A stretch of DNA of 35,094 nt from CAZHTF01 sp964535305 (GTDB taxonomy: Bacteria > Planctomycetota > Phycisphaerae > UBA1845 > Fen-1342), in assembly GCA_964535305.1 (NCBI GenBank), contig CAZHTF010000029.1:1-35094 (forward strand). Reading direction: 5' to 3'. Numbering within the stretch: the first letter of the stretch is position 1; each line of letters opens with the position of its first letter. The notes under the pieces are model-generated. The model had not been told where the DNA came from. It saw only the letters and a list, made by a program, of their open reading frames with translations, and searched no databases. This document shows, piece after piece, positions 14,806-22,292 of the stretch. The translations under genes were made by a program, and so were the position numbers.

Positions 14806-15683
14806 AAAGCCCGTTCCGCGGCACAATCACCGCGCTGATCACGCCTTTTCGGGATGGTCGAGTGGATGTGCCGGCGCTGACGGCTCTGGTCGAATCGCAG
14901 ATCGCCGCCGGGGTCGATGGACTGGTGGCGTGTGGCACGACCGGCGAATCGCCGACGCTCAGCGGCGAGGAGCATGAGCTGGTAGTGCGCACAATTGTGC
15001 AGGCGGCCCGTAAGCGCACGCTGGTGATCGCCGGCGCCGGCAGCAACGACACGCGGCATGCGCTGCGCCTGGCAGAGCGCGGCGCCGAGCTGGGCGCTGA
15101 CGGGCTGCTGGTGGTCTCGCCGTATTACAACCGGCCTACGCAGCGCGGACTGTTCGAGCACTTCGCCAGCATCGCCCGCGGCAGCCCGCTGCCGATCATG
15201 CTATACAACATCCCCGGGCGCTGCGGCGTCGAGATCGCCATCGCGACCATTCAGCGGCTGTTCGAAGCGCATGCGAACATCGTGTCGGTCAAGCACGCCA
15301 CGGGGCGCGTCGATGACGCCGCCGACCTGGCCGCCGCCTGCCCAATCCAGATTCTCTCCGGCGACGATCCGATCACACTGCCGCTGATGAGTCTGGGTGC
15401 GGAGGGGGTGGTAAGCGTGCTCTCGAATCTCGTGCCGCGCGCGGTGAAGCGCATCACGGATGCGGCGCTTGCCGGCGATCTGGCCATGGCCCGCGCGGCG
15501 CATGCGGCGCTGCACCCATTCGGGCGGGCGCTGCTGAGCCTGGAAACCAATCCGATCCCGATCAAAACGGCCTTGGCGCTGCGCGGCCGCTGCATTGAGG
15601 AGTTCCGGTTGCCACTGTGTCCGCTCGCGCCGGAGAATCGCAAACGGCTGGAGGAGCTTCTCGCGGGCCTGACGCTCGAGTAG
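14802..15683 (+). CDS. dapA: 4-hydroxy-tetrahydrodipicolinate synthase
   Basis: A 293-residue TIM-barrel class I aldolase condensing pyruvate with aspartate semialdehyde, the first step towards lysine and meso-diaminopimelate. Landmarks are GTTGES at 45-50, PYYNRPTQ at 107-114 with the catalytic Tyr109, Arg139 in NIPGR, the Schiff-base Lys164 in SVKHATG, and SGDD at 186-189. Its length is normal for the family. The start is GTG 14802, overlapping the folP stop by one shared tetranucleotide, with GGAG eight bases upstream, so translation is probably coupled. Lysine and DAP synthesis fits a peptidoglycan-containing cell. Confidence 0.93.
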   Translation: MKSPFRGTITALITPFRDGRVDVPALTALVESQIAAGVDGLVACGTTGESPTLSGEEHELVVRTIVQAARKRTLVIAGAGSNDTRHALRLAERGAELGADGLLVVSPYYNRPTQRGLFEHFASIARGSPLPIMLYNIPGRCGVEIAIATIQRLFEAHANIVSVKHATGRVDDAADLAAACPIQILSGDDPITLPLMSLGAEGVVSVLSNLVPRAVKRITDAALAGDLAMARAAHAALHPFGRALLSLETNPIPIKTALALRGRCIEEFRLPLCPLAPENRKRLEELLAGLTLE

Positions 15684-15800
15684 CGCATCGAGCGGCGCAT
15701 GCTTTGACGACTCCGCGCGAATCAGCACCGCGCGGGATGCGGCCGCGCGAGAATCTTCCCGAAGATTGCAATACTTCCCCGCTTTCGGCGAAATGCAGAC

Positions 15801-16205
15801 ATGCGGATACTTCGCTGGACGCCCGAGGCGGCGTGCCGCTGCGCTGCGGCTTCTTCCGCGCCGGTCGCGCCACCGCCGACGTGCTCAACCTGCTCGGCCC
15901 GCCGTCGGCAAGCGCGCGACAGCACGCAGGCCGCGGCACGCCGCGCTGGTATGCACCCGGTCGCGTTCTCGCGCTGGTTCCGGCGAACCGCGGGCATCTC
16001 GCCTTCCGCCTGGCGCATGCAGTGGCGCGTGGCTGAAACGGCGGTGGCAATCGCAGGCGGGCAGGATTCGCTGGCGCACGTCGCGTGTGATGCAGGCTTC
16101 GCGGACCCGGCGCACTTTTGCAGGATTTTCAAGCGCGAAACGGGTCTGACCCCGGGGCGGTTCCGCGCGCTGCTGCGCGCGTTCCAAGCTGCGGGATGCG
16201 GATAG
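15801..16205 (+). CDS. Short AraC-type helix-turn-helix protein, possibly truncated or frameshifted
   Basis: A 134-residue frame whose C-terminal 85 residues are an AraC/XylS DNA-binding domain. The first HTH is ARRAGMHPVAFSRWFRR; the second is ACDAGFADPAHFCRIFKRETG, followed by LTPGRFR. The N-terminal 45 residues are low-complexity, Cys/Ala/Arg-rich and unlike any sensor domain. AraC regulators normally have 250-300 residues with an N-terminal effector domain, absent here. The ATG at 15801 has no ribosome-binding site. The upstream 117 bases and another frame over 15800-15920 read in a protein-like way, so a frameshifted or decaying gene is possible. The DNA-binding half itself is convincing. 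Confidence 0.55.
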   Translation: MRILRWTPEAACRCAAASSAPVAPPPTCSTCSARRRQARDSTQAAARRAGMHPVAFSRWFRRTAGISPSAWRMQWRVAETAVAIAGGQDSLAHVACDAGFADPAHFCRIFKRETGLTPGRFRALLRAFQAAGCG

Positions 16206-16226
16206 GCCGTCGGCGAGCTTGCCGGA

Positions 16227-18284
16227 TTACGCCGGGCTCGGCAGCGGGCCGGCCTCGTCCGCCGGCGGCTGCTGAACGGGGCGCGCTACAATCGGCGGCG
16301 CGGCCGAGCGGCGATCCTGCTCCGCGGCGATCAGGTCCGCCACGGTCGGCTTGTCGAGCGACTCACCCGCCATCAGCTTGCGCACTTCCTCGCCGTCCAG
16401 CGTTTCGTACTTCAGCAGCGCTTGAGCGACGGCTTCGAGCATCGGCCGATTGTCGTGCAGCAGCCGGCGCGTCTCGGTGTAGGCCGTATCGATGATCCGC
16501 TTGATCTCGCCATCGATCAGCCGCGCGACTTCGTCAGAGCGCTCATTGTTGGGCGCCAGCTCGAAGACGCGCTGTTGCGGATCGTCGCCGTAGAAGACAA
16601 AGCCCAGCCGATCGCTCATGCCCCACTCGCTCACCATGCGGCGCGCGAGCTCGGTGGCCTGCTTGATGTCGCCCGCGGCGCCGGAGTTTGTATCCTGGCC
16701 GATCAGCTCCTCGGCGATGCGCCCGGCGCATAGCACGCGCAGCGTCGCGTCGATGTAGCTGCGGCTGACGGTAATGCGGTCCTTCTCGGGCAGCGAGAAG
16801 GTCGCCCCGCCAAACGGACCGCGCGGAATGATGCTGACCTTGTGCACCGGGTCGGCATCTTTCAGCAGGCATTGCGCCACCGCGTGGCCGGCCTCGTGAT
16901 AGGCCGTCAGCACGCGCTCGCGCTCGTCGACCTGGCGGCTGCGGCGGGCGCGGCCCCAGCGAATCTTGTCGCGGGCCTCTTCCATGTCGTCCAGCTCGAC
17001 CGCGTCCTTGCCGGCCATGGTCGCCAGCAGCGCCGCCTCGTTGATGATCGCGGCCAAGTCGGCCCCGCTGAACATCGGCGTGGCGCGCGCCAGCCGGTGC
17101 AGTTTCGGCTCGATCGGAGGGCCGAGCTTGATCTTCTTGGCATGAACCTTGAGGATCTCGTAGCGGCCTTTCACATCTGGCAACGGTACGAACACCTGCC
17201 GATCAAAGCGGCCGGGCCGCACCAGGGCCGGATCGAGCACATCCGCCCGGTTGGTCGCGGCGATCACGATCACCTGGTCGTTGCTGTCGAAGCCATCCAT
17301 CTCGACCAGGATCGCATTCAGCGTCTGCTCGCGTTCGTCGTGCCCGCCGCCGTTGTAGCCCAGCCCGCGGCGGCGTCCGACCGCATCGATTTCGTCGAGA
17401 AACACGATGCAGGGGGAGTTTTCCTTAGCCTGGCGGAAGAGGTCGCGCACGCGCGAGGCGCCCACGCCCACGAACATCTCGACGAAATCCGAGCCGCTGA
17501 TCGAGAAGAACGGCACGTCCGCCTCGCCGGCGATCGCCTTGGCCAGCATGGTCTTGCCGCAGCCCGGCTCGCCCACCAGCAGCACGCCGCGCGGGATGCG
17601 CCCGCCCAGCCGCGCGAAGCGCTTCGGATTCTTCAGGAATTCGACGATCTCGTAGACCTCTTCCTTGGCTTCGTCAATACCAGCGACGTCGGCGAACGTG
17701 ATCTGGCTGAGCTCTTTGGTGGTGACGCGATGGCGGCTGCGGCCAAAATTCCCGAGCATCCCGGCGCCCGCACCGGTCTGGCGGAGCTGGCGGAAGACCA
17801 GAAACCAGAGCAGCGCGATCATCAGCACCCAGGGCAGCATCTGGATCAGCACGCTCAGCAACAGGCTGTTGCTACGATCGTCCTTGATCTCGACCCGCTC
17901 GAGCCCCTTGGCCGCCACCTCGCGCTCGACCTCCTTGCGGAAGTCCTCAATGTTTTCCGCCACGTGCGGATACTTGACCTCGAAGCGCTCCTGATTGCCG
18001 CTGCGGCGCGTGTCGACCGGGGGCGGCGTGCGATACGCGCCCTGGATCAGGTCGTTGTCCTTGATCACCACCTCGCGCACGTTGTTGTCGCGCAGATGCG
18101 TCCAAAAAGCAGAGATCGAAATCTCGGTCGGGCGCGTCATGCTGCGGTTGAGCAGCAGCAGCATCAGCAGCGCCAGCCCGAAAATGACTACCCAACTGAA
18201 AACCCCGCGCGACATGCGAAAAGGCGGGCGTGGCGGGCCGGCAGGACCACGCGGCGGGCGGGGCTGAGGTTCTGAATTAAGCAT
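16227..18284 (-). CDS. ftsH: ATP-dependent membrane zinc metalloprotease FtsH
   Basis: A 685-residue membrane protease degrading misassembled membrane proteins and regulators such as LpxC. After a Pro-rich N-terminus come a first membrane helix (about 26-46), an extracytoplasmic segment and a second helix (about 140-163). The AAA domain has Walker A GEPGCGKT at 238-245, Walker B VFLDEIDA near 294-301 and the second region of homology with RPGRFDR. The zinc site HEAGH is at 463-467, with the distal Asp in the GDIKQAT segment. Walker A normally reads GPPGTGKT, so Glu and Cys are variants, but the essential Lys and Thr remain. The start is ATG 18284, 41 bases after lptE. Confidence 0.95.
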   Translation of the reverse strand: MLNSEPQPRPPRGPAGPPRPPFRMSRGVFSWVVIFGLALLMLLLLNRSMTRPTEISISAFWTHLRDNNVREVVIKDNDLIQGAYRTPPPVDTRRSGNQERFEVKYPHVAENIEDFRKEVEREVAAKGLERVEIKDDRSNSLLLSVLIQMLPWVLMIALLWFLVFRQLRQTGAGAGMLGNFGRSRHRVTTKELSQITFADVAGIDEAKEEVYEIVEFLKNPKRFARLGGRIPRGVLLVGEPGCGKTMLAKAIAGEADVPFFSISGSDFVEMFVGVGASRVRDLFRQAKENSPCIVFLDEIDAVGRRRGLGYNGGGHDEREQTLNAILVEMDGFDSNDQVIVIAATNRADVLDPALVRPGRFDRQVFVPLPDVKGRYEILKVHAKKIKLGPPIEPKLHRLARATPMFSGADLAAIINEAALLATMAGKDAVELDDMEEARDKIRWGRARRSRQVDERERVLTAYHEAGHAVAQCLLKDADPVHKVSIIPRGPFGGATFSLPEKDRITVSRSYIDATLRVLCAGRIAEELIGQDTNSGAAGDIKQATELARRMVSEWGMSDRLGFVFYGDDPQQRVFELAPNNERSDEVARLIDGEIKRIIDTAYTETRRLLHDNRPMLEAVAQALLKYETLDGEEVRKLMAGESLDKPTVADLIAAEQDRRSAAPPIVARPVQQPPADEAGPLPSPA

Positions 18285-18325
18285 TCAACAACTAACCTTT
18301 CCGAGACGACCCCGCACGCTCTGCC

Positions 18326-18823
18326 TCACCAATCATCGTATAACTTTGCCACGATCCGCGCCGCCAGCCGGTCAATCGCCTTCTGCTGCGCGAATTTCTC
18401 GGTCTCGCCCGTGGGCGGTAGATAATCCACCGCCTGCAGCAGCACCGGCTGATCCAGCAGCATGCGCCCGCTGCGAACATCCTGCCACTGCACTCGCACC
18501 GCCAGCGTCAATTGCTTATCGCGCGGCAGGCGCGAACGAAAGTCCGGTGCGAACGCGGCCTGGCGCTCCTCGAGCACCTCACCCTTCAGTATCGTATCCG
18601 CTTTCTCGCGCGGGGCGAGCCGGTAGGGCGTATCGGTCCCAATCCGCTTCTTCACCGCTTCGGTCAGCTCGAATTCCAGGTCGCGACGAAATTCGCGCGT
18701 CGCGAACGTCTCGACGTGCACGCTCTCAACGTCGCTGCGGAACAGCCCGGTGCTGGAGTATCCGCAACCCCCCAACAGCAGCGGCAGACACGCCAGGGCG
18801 GCGATCTTGTGTGCGCAAGTCAA
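18326..18823 (-). CDS. lptE: LPS-assembly lipoprotein LptE-like
   Basis: A 165-residue lipoprotein. The signal peptide ends in the lipobox LGGC (Cys20), then GYSSTG, a very common opening of LptE proteins. The rest has the LptE arrangement: VHVETFATREFRRDLEFELTEAV (first strand and helix), a KADTILKGEV strand, an LAVRVQWQD strand and a C-terminal helix with AIDRLAARIVAKL. LptE plugs the LptD barrel that places lipopolysaccharide in the outer leaflet. The start is TTG 18823, whose last bases overlap the preceding stop (TTGA), with GGAG eight bases before it. It is co-transcribed between the BamD-like gene and ftsH. Confidence 0.82.
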   Translation of the reverse strand: MTCAHKIAALACLPLLLGGCGYSSTGLFRSDVESVHVETFATREFRRDLEFELTEAVKKRIGTDTPYRLAPREKADTILKGEVLEERQAAFAPDFRSRLPRDKQLTLAVRVQWQDVRSGRMLLDQPVLLQAVDYLPPTGETEKFAQQKAIDRLAARIVAKLYDDW

Positions 18824-19845
18824 GGCGCGCTCTCCTGCGGCTGGGTCGTGGGTTGTGGCTCGGGCTCGACCGTTGCGCCCATCGCCCGCAGGCGGCTGCG
18901 CGCTTCGGACGCGGCGAGCGTGTCGGGCCAGTCTTTCAAGATCCGGCGATAGTAGTACTCTGACGCCCCACGCTGCTTGATGCGCTCATACCACTTGGCG
19001 ATCGACAGGTCGCTATCCGCCCGCTGTCGCCGAATGCCCTGCAGCCGCTGATCGACCTGCTGGCGCTCGGCGTAGACCGGAAAGCTGTCCTGAAGCTGCT
19101 TGTAACGTTCTTCGGATTCCAACAGCGGGCGATCGTCGAAGCCCACGCCCGGGTACGAGGCCTCAGCGGATTCCGCGCTGCGCAGCATTGCCATTTGGAT
19201 GTAACGGCCGCTGGGGTACTCGCGTGAGAGGCCTGCGTATTCGTCCTGCGCCAGGTCCATCTCGCCATTCGAGAAAAAGTAGTCGGCCTTCAATCGCAGC
19301 GCCTCTTCGCCCATGCGCGTCCCGGGCACGCGCTCCCAGACGCGATCGAGGATTTCGATACCGTCGTCATACGCCGGCAGCCAGAGCAACCCCCAGACGC
19401 GCCGTTTCTGACCGCTCAGGAACGCGCGGGCCACGTCCATCTCGCGCGCCAGCGCCCGGTAGAACAGCTCGCCCGAACCGGTCTCCGCCACGATCTCGTA
19501 CTTCTCGTATGCCGCGTAGAAATCGCCGGATTCGAAGAATGCGTCGCCCAACAGCAGGTTGGCCTCGACCGTGCGTTCGTTGTCCGGGTTTGCATCCAGC
19601 CAGGCTTCGAGCCGCTTGCGGGCCTGCCGCGGCTCGCCTTCGACCAGCGACTTACGGGCCTGGTCCAACTCGACGTCGGCGGCGGGCTGCGTCGTCGGGC
19701 TGCGCTCGACCCACTCGTTGGAATCGGGGTCGAGCTCCTGGCGTTCACGGAATTGCTCAGTCTGCGCCAGGCCGCTGGCCGTGGTCAGCATTCCGAGAAG
19801 AAGCCCGCACGCGATTCGCGCGCGCAAGCGTCGCACCGTCATCAT
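18820..19845 (-). CDS. BamD-like TPR outer-membrane assembly protein
   Basis: A 341-residue exported protein: signal peptide of about 28 residues ending GLAQ, a polar linker, then TPR helices. Hairpins include QARKRLEAWLDANPDN, EANLLLGDAFFESGDFYAAYEKYE, RLKADYFFSNGEMDLAQDEY and a C-terminal SIAKWYERIKQ. The last is typical of BamD, where a partner helix binds. BamD is a lipoprotein in proteobacteria; this signal peptide lacks a lipobox Cys. It is also longer than usual, so a general periplasmic TPR role (CpoB/YbgF-like) is the alternative. The start is ATG 19845, preceded seven bases upstream by TATAAT. It is the first gene of an operon with lptE and ftsH. Confidence 0.75.
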   Translation of the reverse strand: MMTVRRLRARIACGLLLGMLTTASGLAQTEQFRERQELDPDSNEWVERSPTTQPAADVELDQARKSLVEGEPRQARKRLEAWLDANPDNERTVEANLLLGDAFFESGDFYAAYEKYEIVAETGSGELFYRALAREMDVARAFLSGQKRRVWGLLWLPAYDDGIEILDRVWERVPGTRMGEEALRLKADYFFSNGEMDLAQDEYAGLSREYPSGRYIQMAMLRSAESAEASYPGVGFDDRPLLESEERYKQLQDSFPVYAERQQVDQRLQGIRRQRADSDLSIAKWYERIKQRGASEYYYRRILKDWPDTLAASEARSRLRAMGATVEPEPQPTTQPQESAP

Positions 19846-19852
19846 TCGCCGG

Positions 19853-19881
19853 ATTATAGGAACGCGCGTCGGAGGCCACAA
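19853..19881 (-). promoter_or_regulatory. Promoter of the BamD-like/lptE/ftsH operon, probably leaderless
   Basis: On the minus strand a perfect TATAAT (19853-19858) lies 17 bases after TTGTGG (19876-19881). Only seven bases then precede ATG 19845, so transcription should start at or within a base or two of the start codon and leave no room for a ribosome-binding site. Confidence 0.55.
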
Positions 19882-19945
19882 TTCGACGGGCGCACGCCGA
19901 GCGGCGCAATTCCGCTACGGTCCGGCGGCGGCGGCGCGCGCCGGG

Positions 19946-19951
19946 TACAAT
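19946..19951 (+). promoter_or_regulatory. -10 box of the MBL-ABC operon
   Basis: TACAAT ends six bases before the chosen GTG start at 19958, giving another candidate leaderless start. The -35 region at the expected distance is GC-rich (CGGCGG) and does not resemble consensus, so only half of the promoter is convincing. It is back-to-back with the promoter of the BamD-like operon. Confidence 0.35.
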
Positions 19952-19957
19952 CGCGTT

Positions 19958-20647
19958 GTGCAAACGCGACCCACGCATGCGACGCACGCGGCGCTCCATG
20001 TCCGCAGCATCACCGAACCGATGTTCCAGCAGAACGCATACGTCGTCTGGCACGCGCAGACGCGCGGCTGCTGGCTGGTCGATCCTGGTTTTCCACCTTC
20101 ACCCCACGGACTGCTGCGCGTCGTTGAGCAGGAGCAGCTCAAGCCGGAGCTGATCCTGATTACGCACGCGCATCCCGATCACATCGCCGGCGTGACGCCG
20201 CTGCGCCAGCGGCTGGCGGATGTGCCGATTGCGGCCCCGCGCGTCGAAGCCGCCTGGCTCACAGATCCGCAACTGAATCTCTCGGCGGCGATGCAGTTCC
20301 CCGTCACCGCGCCGCCCGCCGAGCGACTGATCGACCCGGGCGACACGCTGCTGCTGGGCGAGCTGGCGTTCGTGGCCCGAGATGTCTCCGGGCATTCGCC
20401 CGGCGGGTTGGCATTTCACTGCGCCGCGGCGGGCGTGGTGCTGGTCGGCGATGCGCTCTTCGCCGGCAGCATCGGCCGCTACGACTTCCCCGGCAGCTCG
20501 CGCACGCGGCTGTTGGCCAACATCCAGGCGAATCTGCTGAGCCTGCCGGACGAAACGGTTGTGTACTCCGGCCACGGCCCGGCTACCACGATCGGGCGCG
20601 AACGACACTCGAACGCCGTCTTGCGGGCGGAGCTGCAAGACGCATGA
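19958..20647 (+). CDS. Metallo-beta-lactamase-fold hydrolase, glyoxalase II-like
   Basis: A 229-residue MBL-fold protein. The zinc ligands are complete: HAHPDH at 70-75, His146 in GHSPGG, Asp165 in GDALFAGSIGR and His206 in SGHGP. The GRYDFPG segment and TTIGRERHSN end match the YcbL/type II glyoxalase group, which cleaves S-acyl glutathione-like thioesters; persulfide dioxygenases are close relatives. GTG 19958 includes the first beta strand (LHVRSITEPMFQQNAYVVW); ATG 20021 would cut it. The stop overlaps the next gene by ATGA, the first of three such links up to the ABC ATPase. Confidence 0.87.
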   Translation: MQTRPTHATHAALHVRSITEPMFQQNAYVVWHAQTRGCWLVDPGFPPSPHGLLRVVEQEQLKPELILITHAHPDHIAGVTPLRQRLADVPIAAPRVEAAWLTDPQLNLSAAMQFPVTAPPAERLIDPGDTLLLGELAFVARDVSGHSPGGLAFHCAAAGVVLVGDALFAGSIGRYDFPGSSRTRLLANIQANLLSLPDETVVYSGHGPATTIGRERHSNAVLRAELQDA

Positions 20648-21192
20648 AGCGCCGTCGGCGGATGTTCGCCTGCGCGCTGCTCGTGCTGAGCGGCTGCACC
20701 GCGCCGCCGCCGTCAGCCTCGCAATCGTCAGTGCTGGCGCCCACGTCGCGGCTGCGCGATGTGTTTCCCAGCGGCGGCATGGCCACGCCCTGGCGGCTCG
20801 CGGCGCCGGCCTGGGACGGGCAACTGCAGGCAGCGATCCCGGCGCTCGAGGATGCGCCGAAGTGGCGCGCGCTTGCACCGCACACGGTCGGCCTGGCACG
20901 CTATGTGCACGAGGCGGACGCGCAGCGCGTACTGGTCGCGCGCGTGTTCGCATTCGACCAGCCTGAAGCGGCCCGCAACGCGTATCGCACGACCTGCCGC
21001 GCTGACGCAGAACCGCTCGAAGCCGGCGACGAAGGCTGCTGGACCAGCGTGGGCGTGTGCGTTCGCCGCGCGAAGCTGCTGATCGAAGTGTTCGGCCAGG
21101 AATCGAGCTGGGAGAGCCAGGTGCAATCGGCGTTTCTTCTCGGGCTTATCGAGCGCAGAATGAACGCCACCGGGGCCGGGCAGACACGATGA
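20644..21192 (+). CDS. Lipoprotein of unknown function
   Basis: A 182-residue lipoprotein with a short signal peptide and lipobox LSGC (Cys18), then a Ser/Pro linker and a mixed alpha/beta domain. Segments such as WRLAAPAW, ARYVHEADAQRVLVARVFAF and the CWTSVGVCVRR pair near the C-terminus recall the DUF6599 type, in which a variable metric is attached to a phrase like DEGCW, but the match is weak. Two Cys (138 and 145) could form a disulfide outside the membrane. ATG 20644 overlaps the MBL stop and its own stop overlaps the next start, so it is made with the ABC transport proteins and may assist them. Confidence 0.7.
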   Translation: MKRRRRMFACALLVLSGCTAPPPSASQSSVLAPTSRLRDVFPSGGMATPWRLAAPAWDGQLQAAIPALEDAPKWRALAPHTVGLARYVHEADAQRVLVARVFAFDQPEAARNAYRTTCRADAEPLEAGDEGCWTSVGVCVRRAKLLIEVFGQESSWESQVQSAFLLGLIERRMNATGAGQTR

Positions 21193-22292
21193 AGCCGGTC
21201 TTGAGAATCTCGCTGACCCTACTGCTGCTGGCGGTCGGCTGCGATCGGCGCGGCGCGGCGCCTCTGCCGGCCGACGCCTCCGCAACGCCCGCGCCCGCGA
21301 CAAATCGCGTCGGCCCAACGCCCGCGCCAGCGACCCAGGCAACCGACGAGCTGCCGGATTACGTCACCACGCCGGTCATCGATCCGGCCGATTCTCCGCG
21401 ACGCATGCGAGTCGTATCTGCCGCGCCAGTGCTGACCGAAGTGATCTATGCCCTTGGCCGGCGCGAGTGCCTTGTTGGGCGCACGCGCTACTGCGAGTAT
21501 CCACCGGAGGCCGCGTCGGTGCCCGCGATCGGGGCGCTGGGCGACACGAGCGTCGAGCTGATTCTGGCGTTGCAGCCGGATCTGGTGCTGATCTCCGGCA
21601 GCAGCCGTTCGATCACCGAGCGCCTCGCGCCGCTGGGGCTGCGGCTGGAGTGGCTGCCAGACGCGTCGCTTTTGGACCTGTTCTCGACCATCCGCCGTGT
21701 GGGCGAGCTGCTGGAGTGTCCGCGCGGCGCGCGGCGATTGTGCGAGCAGATCGAGGCCGATCTGGCGCGCGTCGACCAGCTCTATTCGTCCTCATTGGGA
21801 GCGGAGTCGTCATCAGCGTCGGAGTCAATGTCATCGTCGGCGCCAGCCGCGGCGTCCGCCAGTTCGTTGGCGACAGCGGCTGCGCGTACGCCGCGCGGCG
21901 CGACGCGCGTGCTGCTGCTGGCCGAGCCGCTTCCCACACCGCCCCGGCCGCCGTTCGCCGCCGGCCCGGGTTCGTTTTACGACGACCTGTTGCGGCGTGC
22001 GGGCTGCGTGAACGTCATCGAGCAGCCGGGCGCGTTCGCGCCGCTTTCGCTGGAGTTCATCATTCGCGCCGATCCGGACGCGATCATCGAGCTCGACCCG
22101 GATGGGGCGATTCGCGCCCAGGGCCAGGCCGACGCGCTGCGTGCCTGGGAAGCGCTGGCGCCGCTCGGCGCCGTGCGGGCGGCGCGCGTGCATGTCCTCC
22201 GCGGAGCGCAGCATTTCCTGGCCGGGCCGCGCGTCGCGCACACCTACGCGGCACTGCGGCGCCATCTTTCCCAGCGAAAAATCCCGCCATGA
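21189..22292 (+). CDS. BtuF/FecB-like periplasmic binding lipoprotein of an ABC importer
   Basis: A 367-residue lipoprotein: lipobox AVGC (Cys18), a Pro/Ala-rich linker to about 70, then a class III binding fold. Its first lobe opens RVVSAAPVLTEVIYALG, then YCEYPPEA and a VELILALQPDLVLI strand. The second lobe has PGSFYDDLLRRAGCVNV and LEFIIRADPDAIIEL, as in BtuF. Proteins of this type bind vitamin B12, haem or ferric siderophores; the ligand cannot be told. A Ser/Ala-rich insertion (about 197-235) lies at the hinge helix. It is joined by ATGA overlaps to the lipoprotein upstream and the ATPase downstream. No permease is encoded in between. Confidence 0.85.
   Translation: MKPVLRISLTLLLLAVGCDRRGAAPLPADASATPAPATNRVGPTPAPATQATDELPDYVTTPVIDPADSPRRMRVVSAAPVLTEVIYALGRRECLVGRTRYCEYPPEAASVPAIGALGDTSVELILALQPDLVLISGSSRSITERLAPLGLRLEWLPDASLLDLFSTIRRVGELLECPRGARRLCEQIEADLARVDQLYSSSLGAESSSASESMSSSAPAAASASSLATAAARTPRGATRVLLLAEPLPTPPRPPFAAGPGSFYDDLLRRAGCVNVIEQPGAFAPLSLEFIIRADPDAIIELDPDGAIRAQGQADALRAWEALAPLGAVRAARVHVLRGAQHFLAGPRVAHTYAALRRHLSQRKIPP

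Noticed and set aside
15617..16036. Protein-like reading in another frame across the start of the AraC-type gene
   Set aside because: No recognisable domain and it ends inside the HTH region; kept only as a hint of a frameshift, not as a gene.
16842..18275. Open frame of 477 codons on the plus strand opposite ftsH
   Set aside because: Shadow of ftsH; His/Arg/Ala-rich with no domain.
18292..18325. Possible terminator between lptE and ftsH
   Set aside because: No stem with a T-run in the 41-base gap; the genes look co-transcribed.
21777..21850. Tandem microsatellite in the binding-protein gene
   Set aside because: Codons for Ser and Ala recur but no exact repeat unit is kept over more than a few copies; reported only as a low-complexity insertion.
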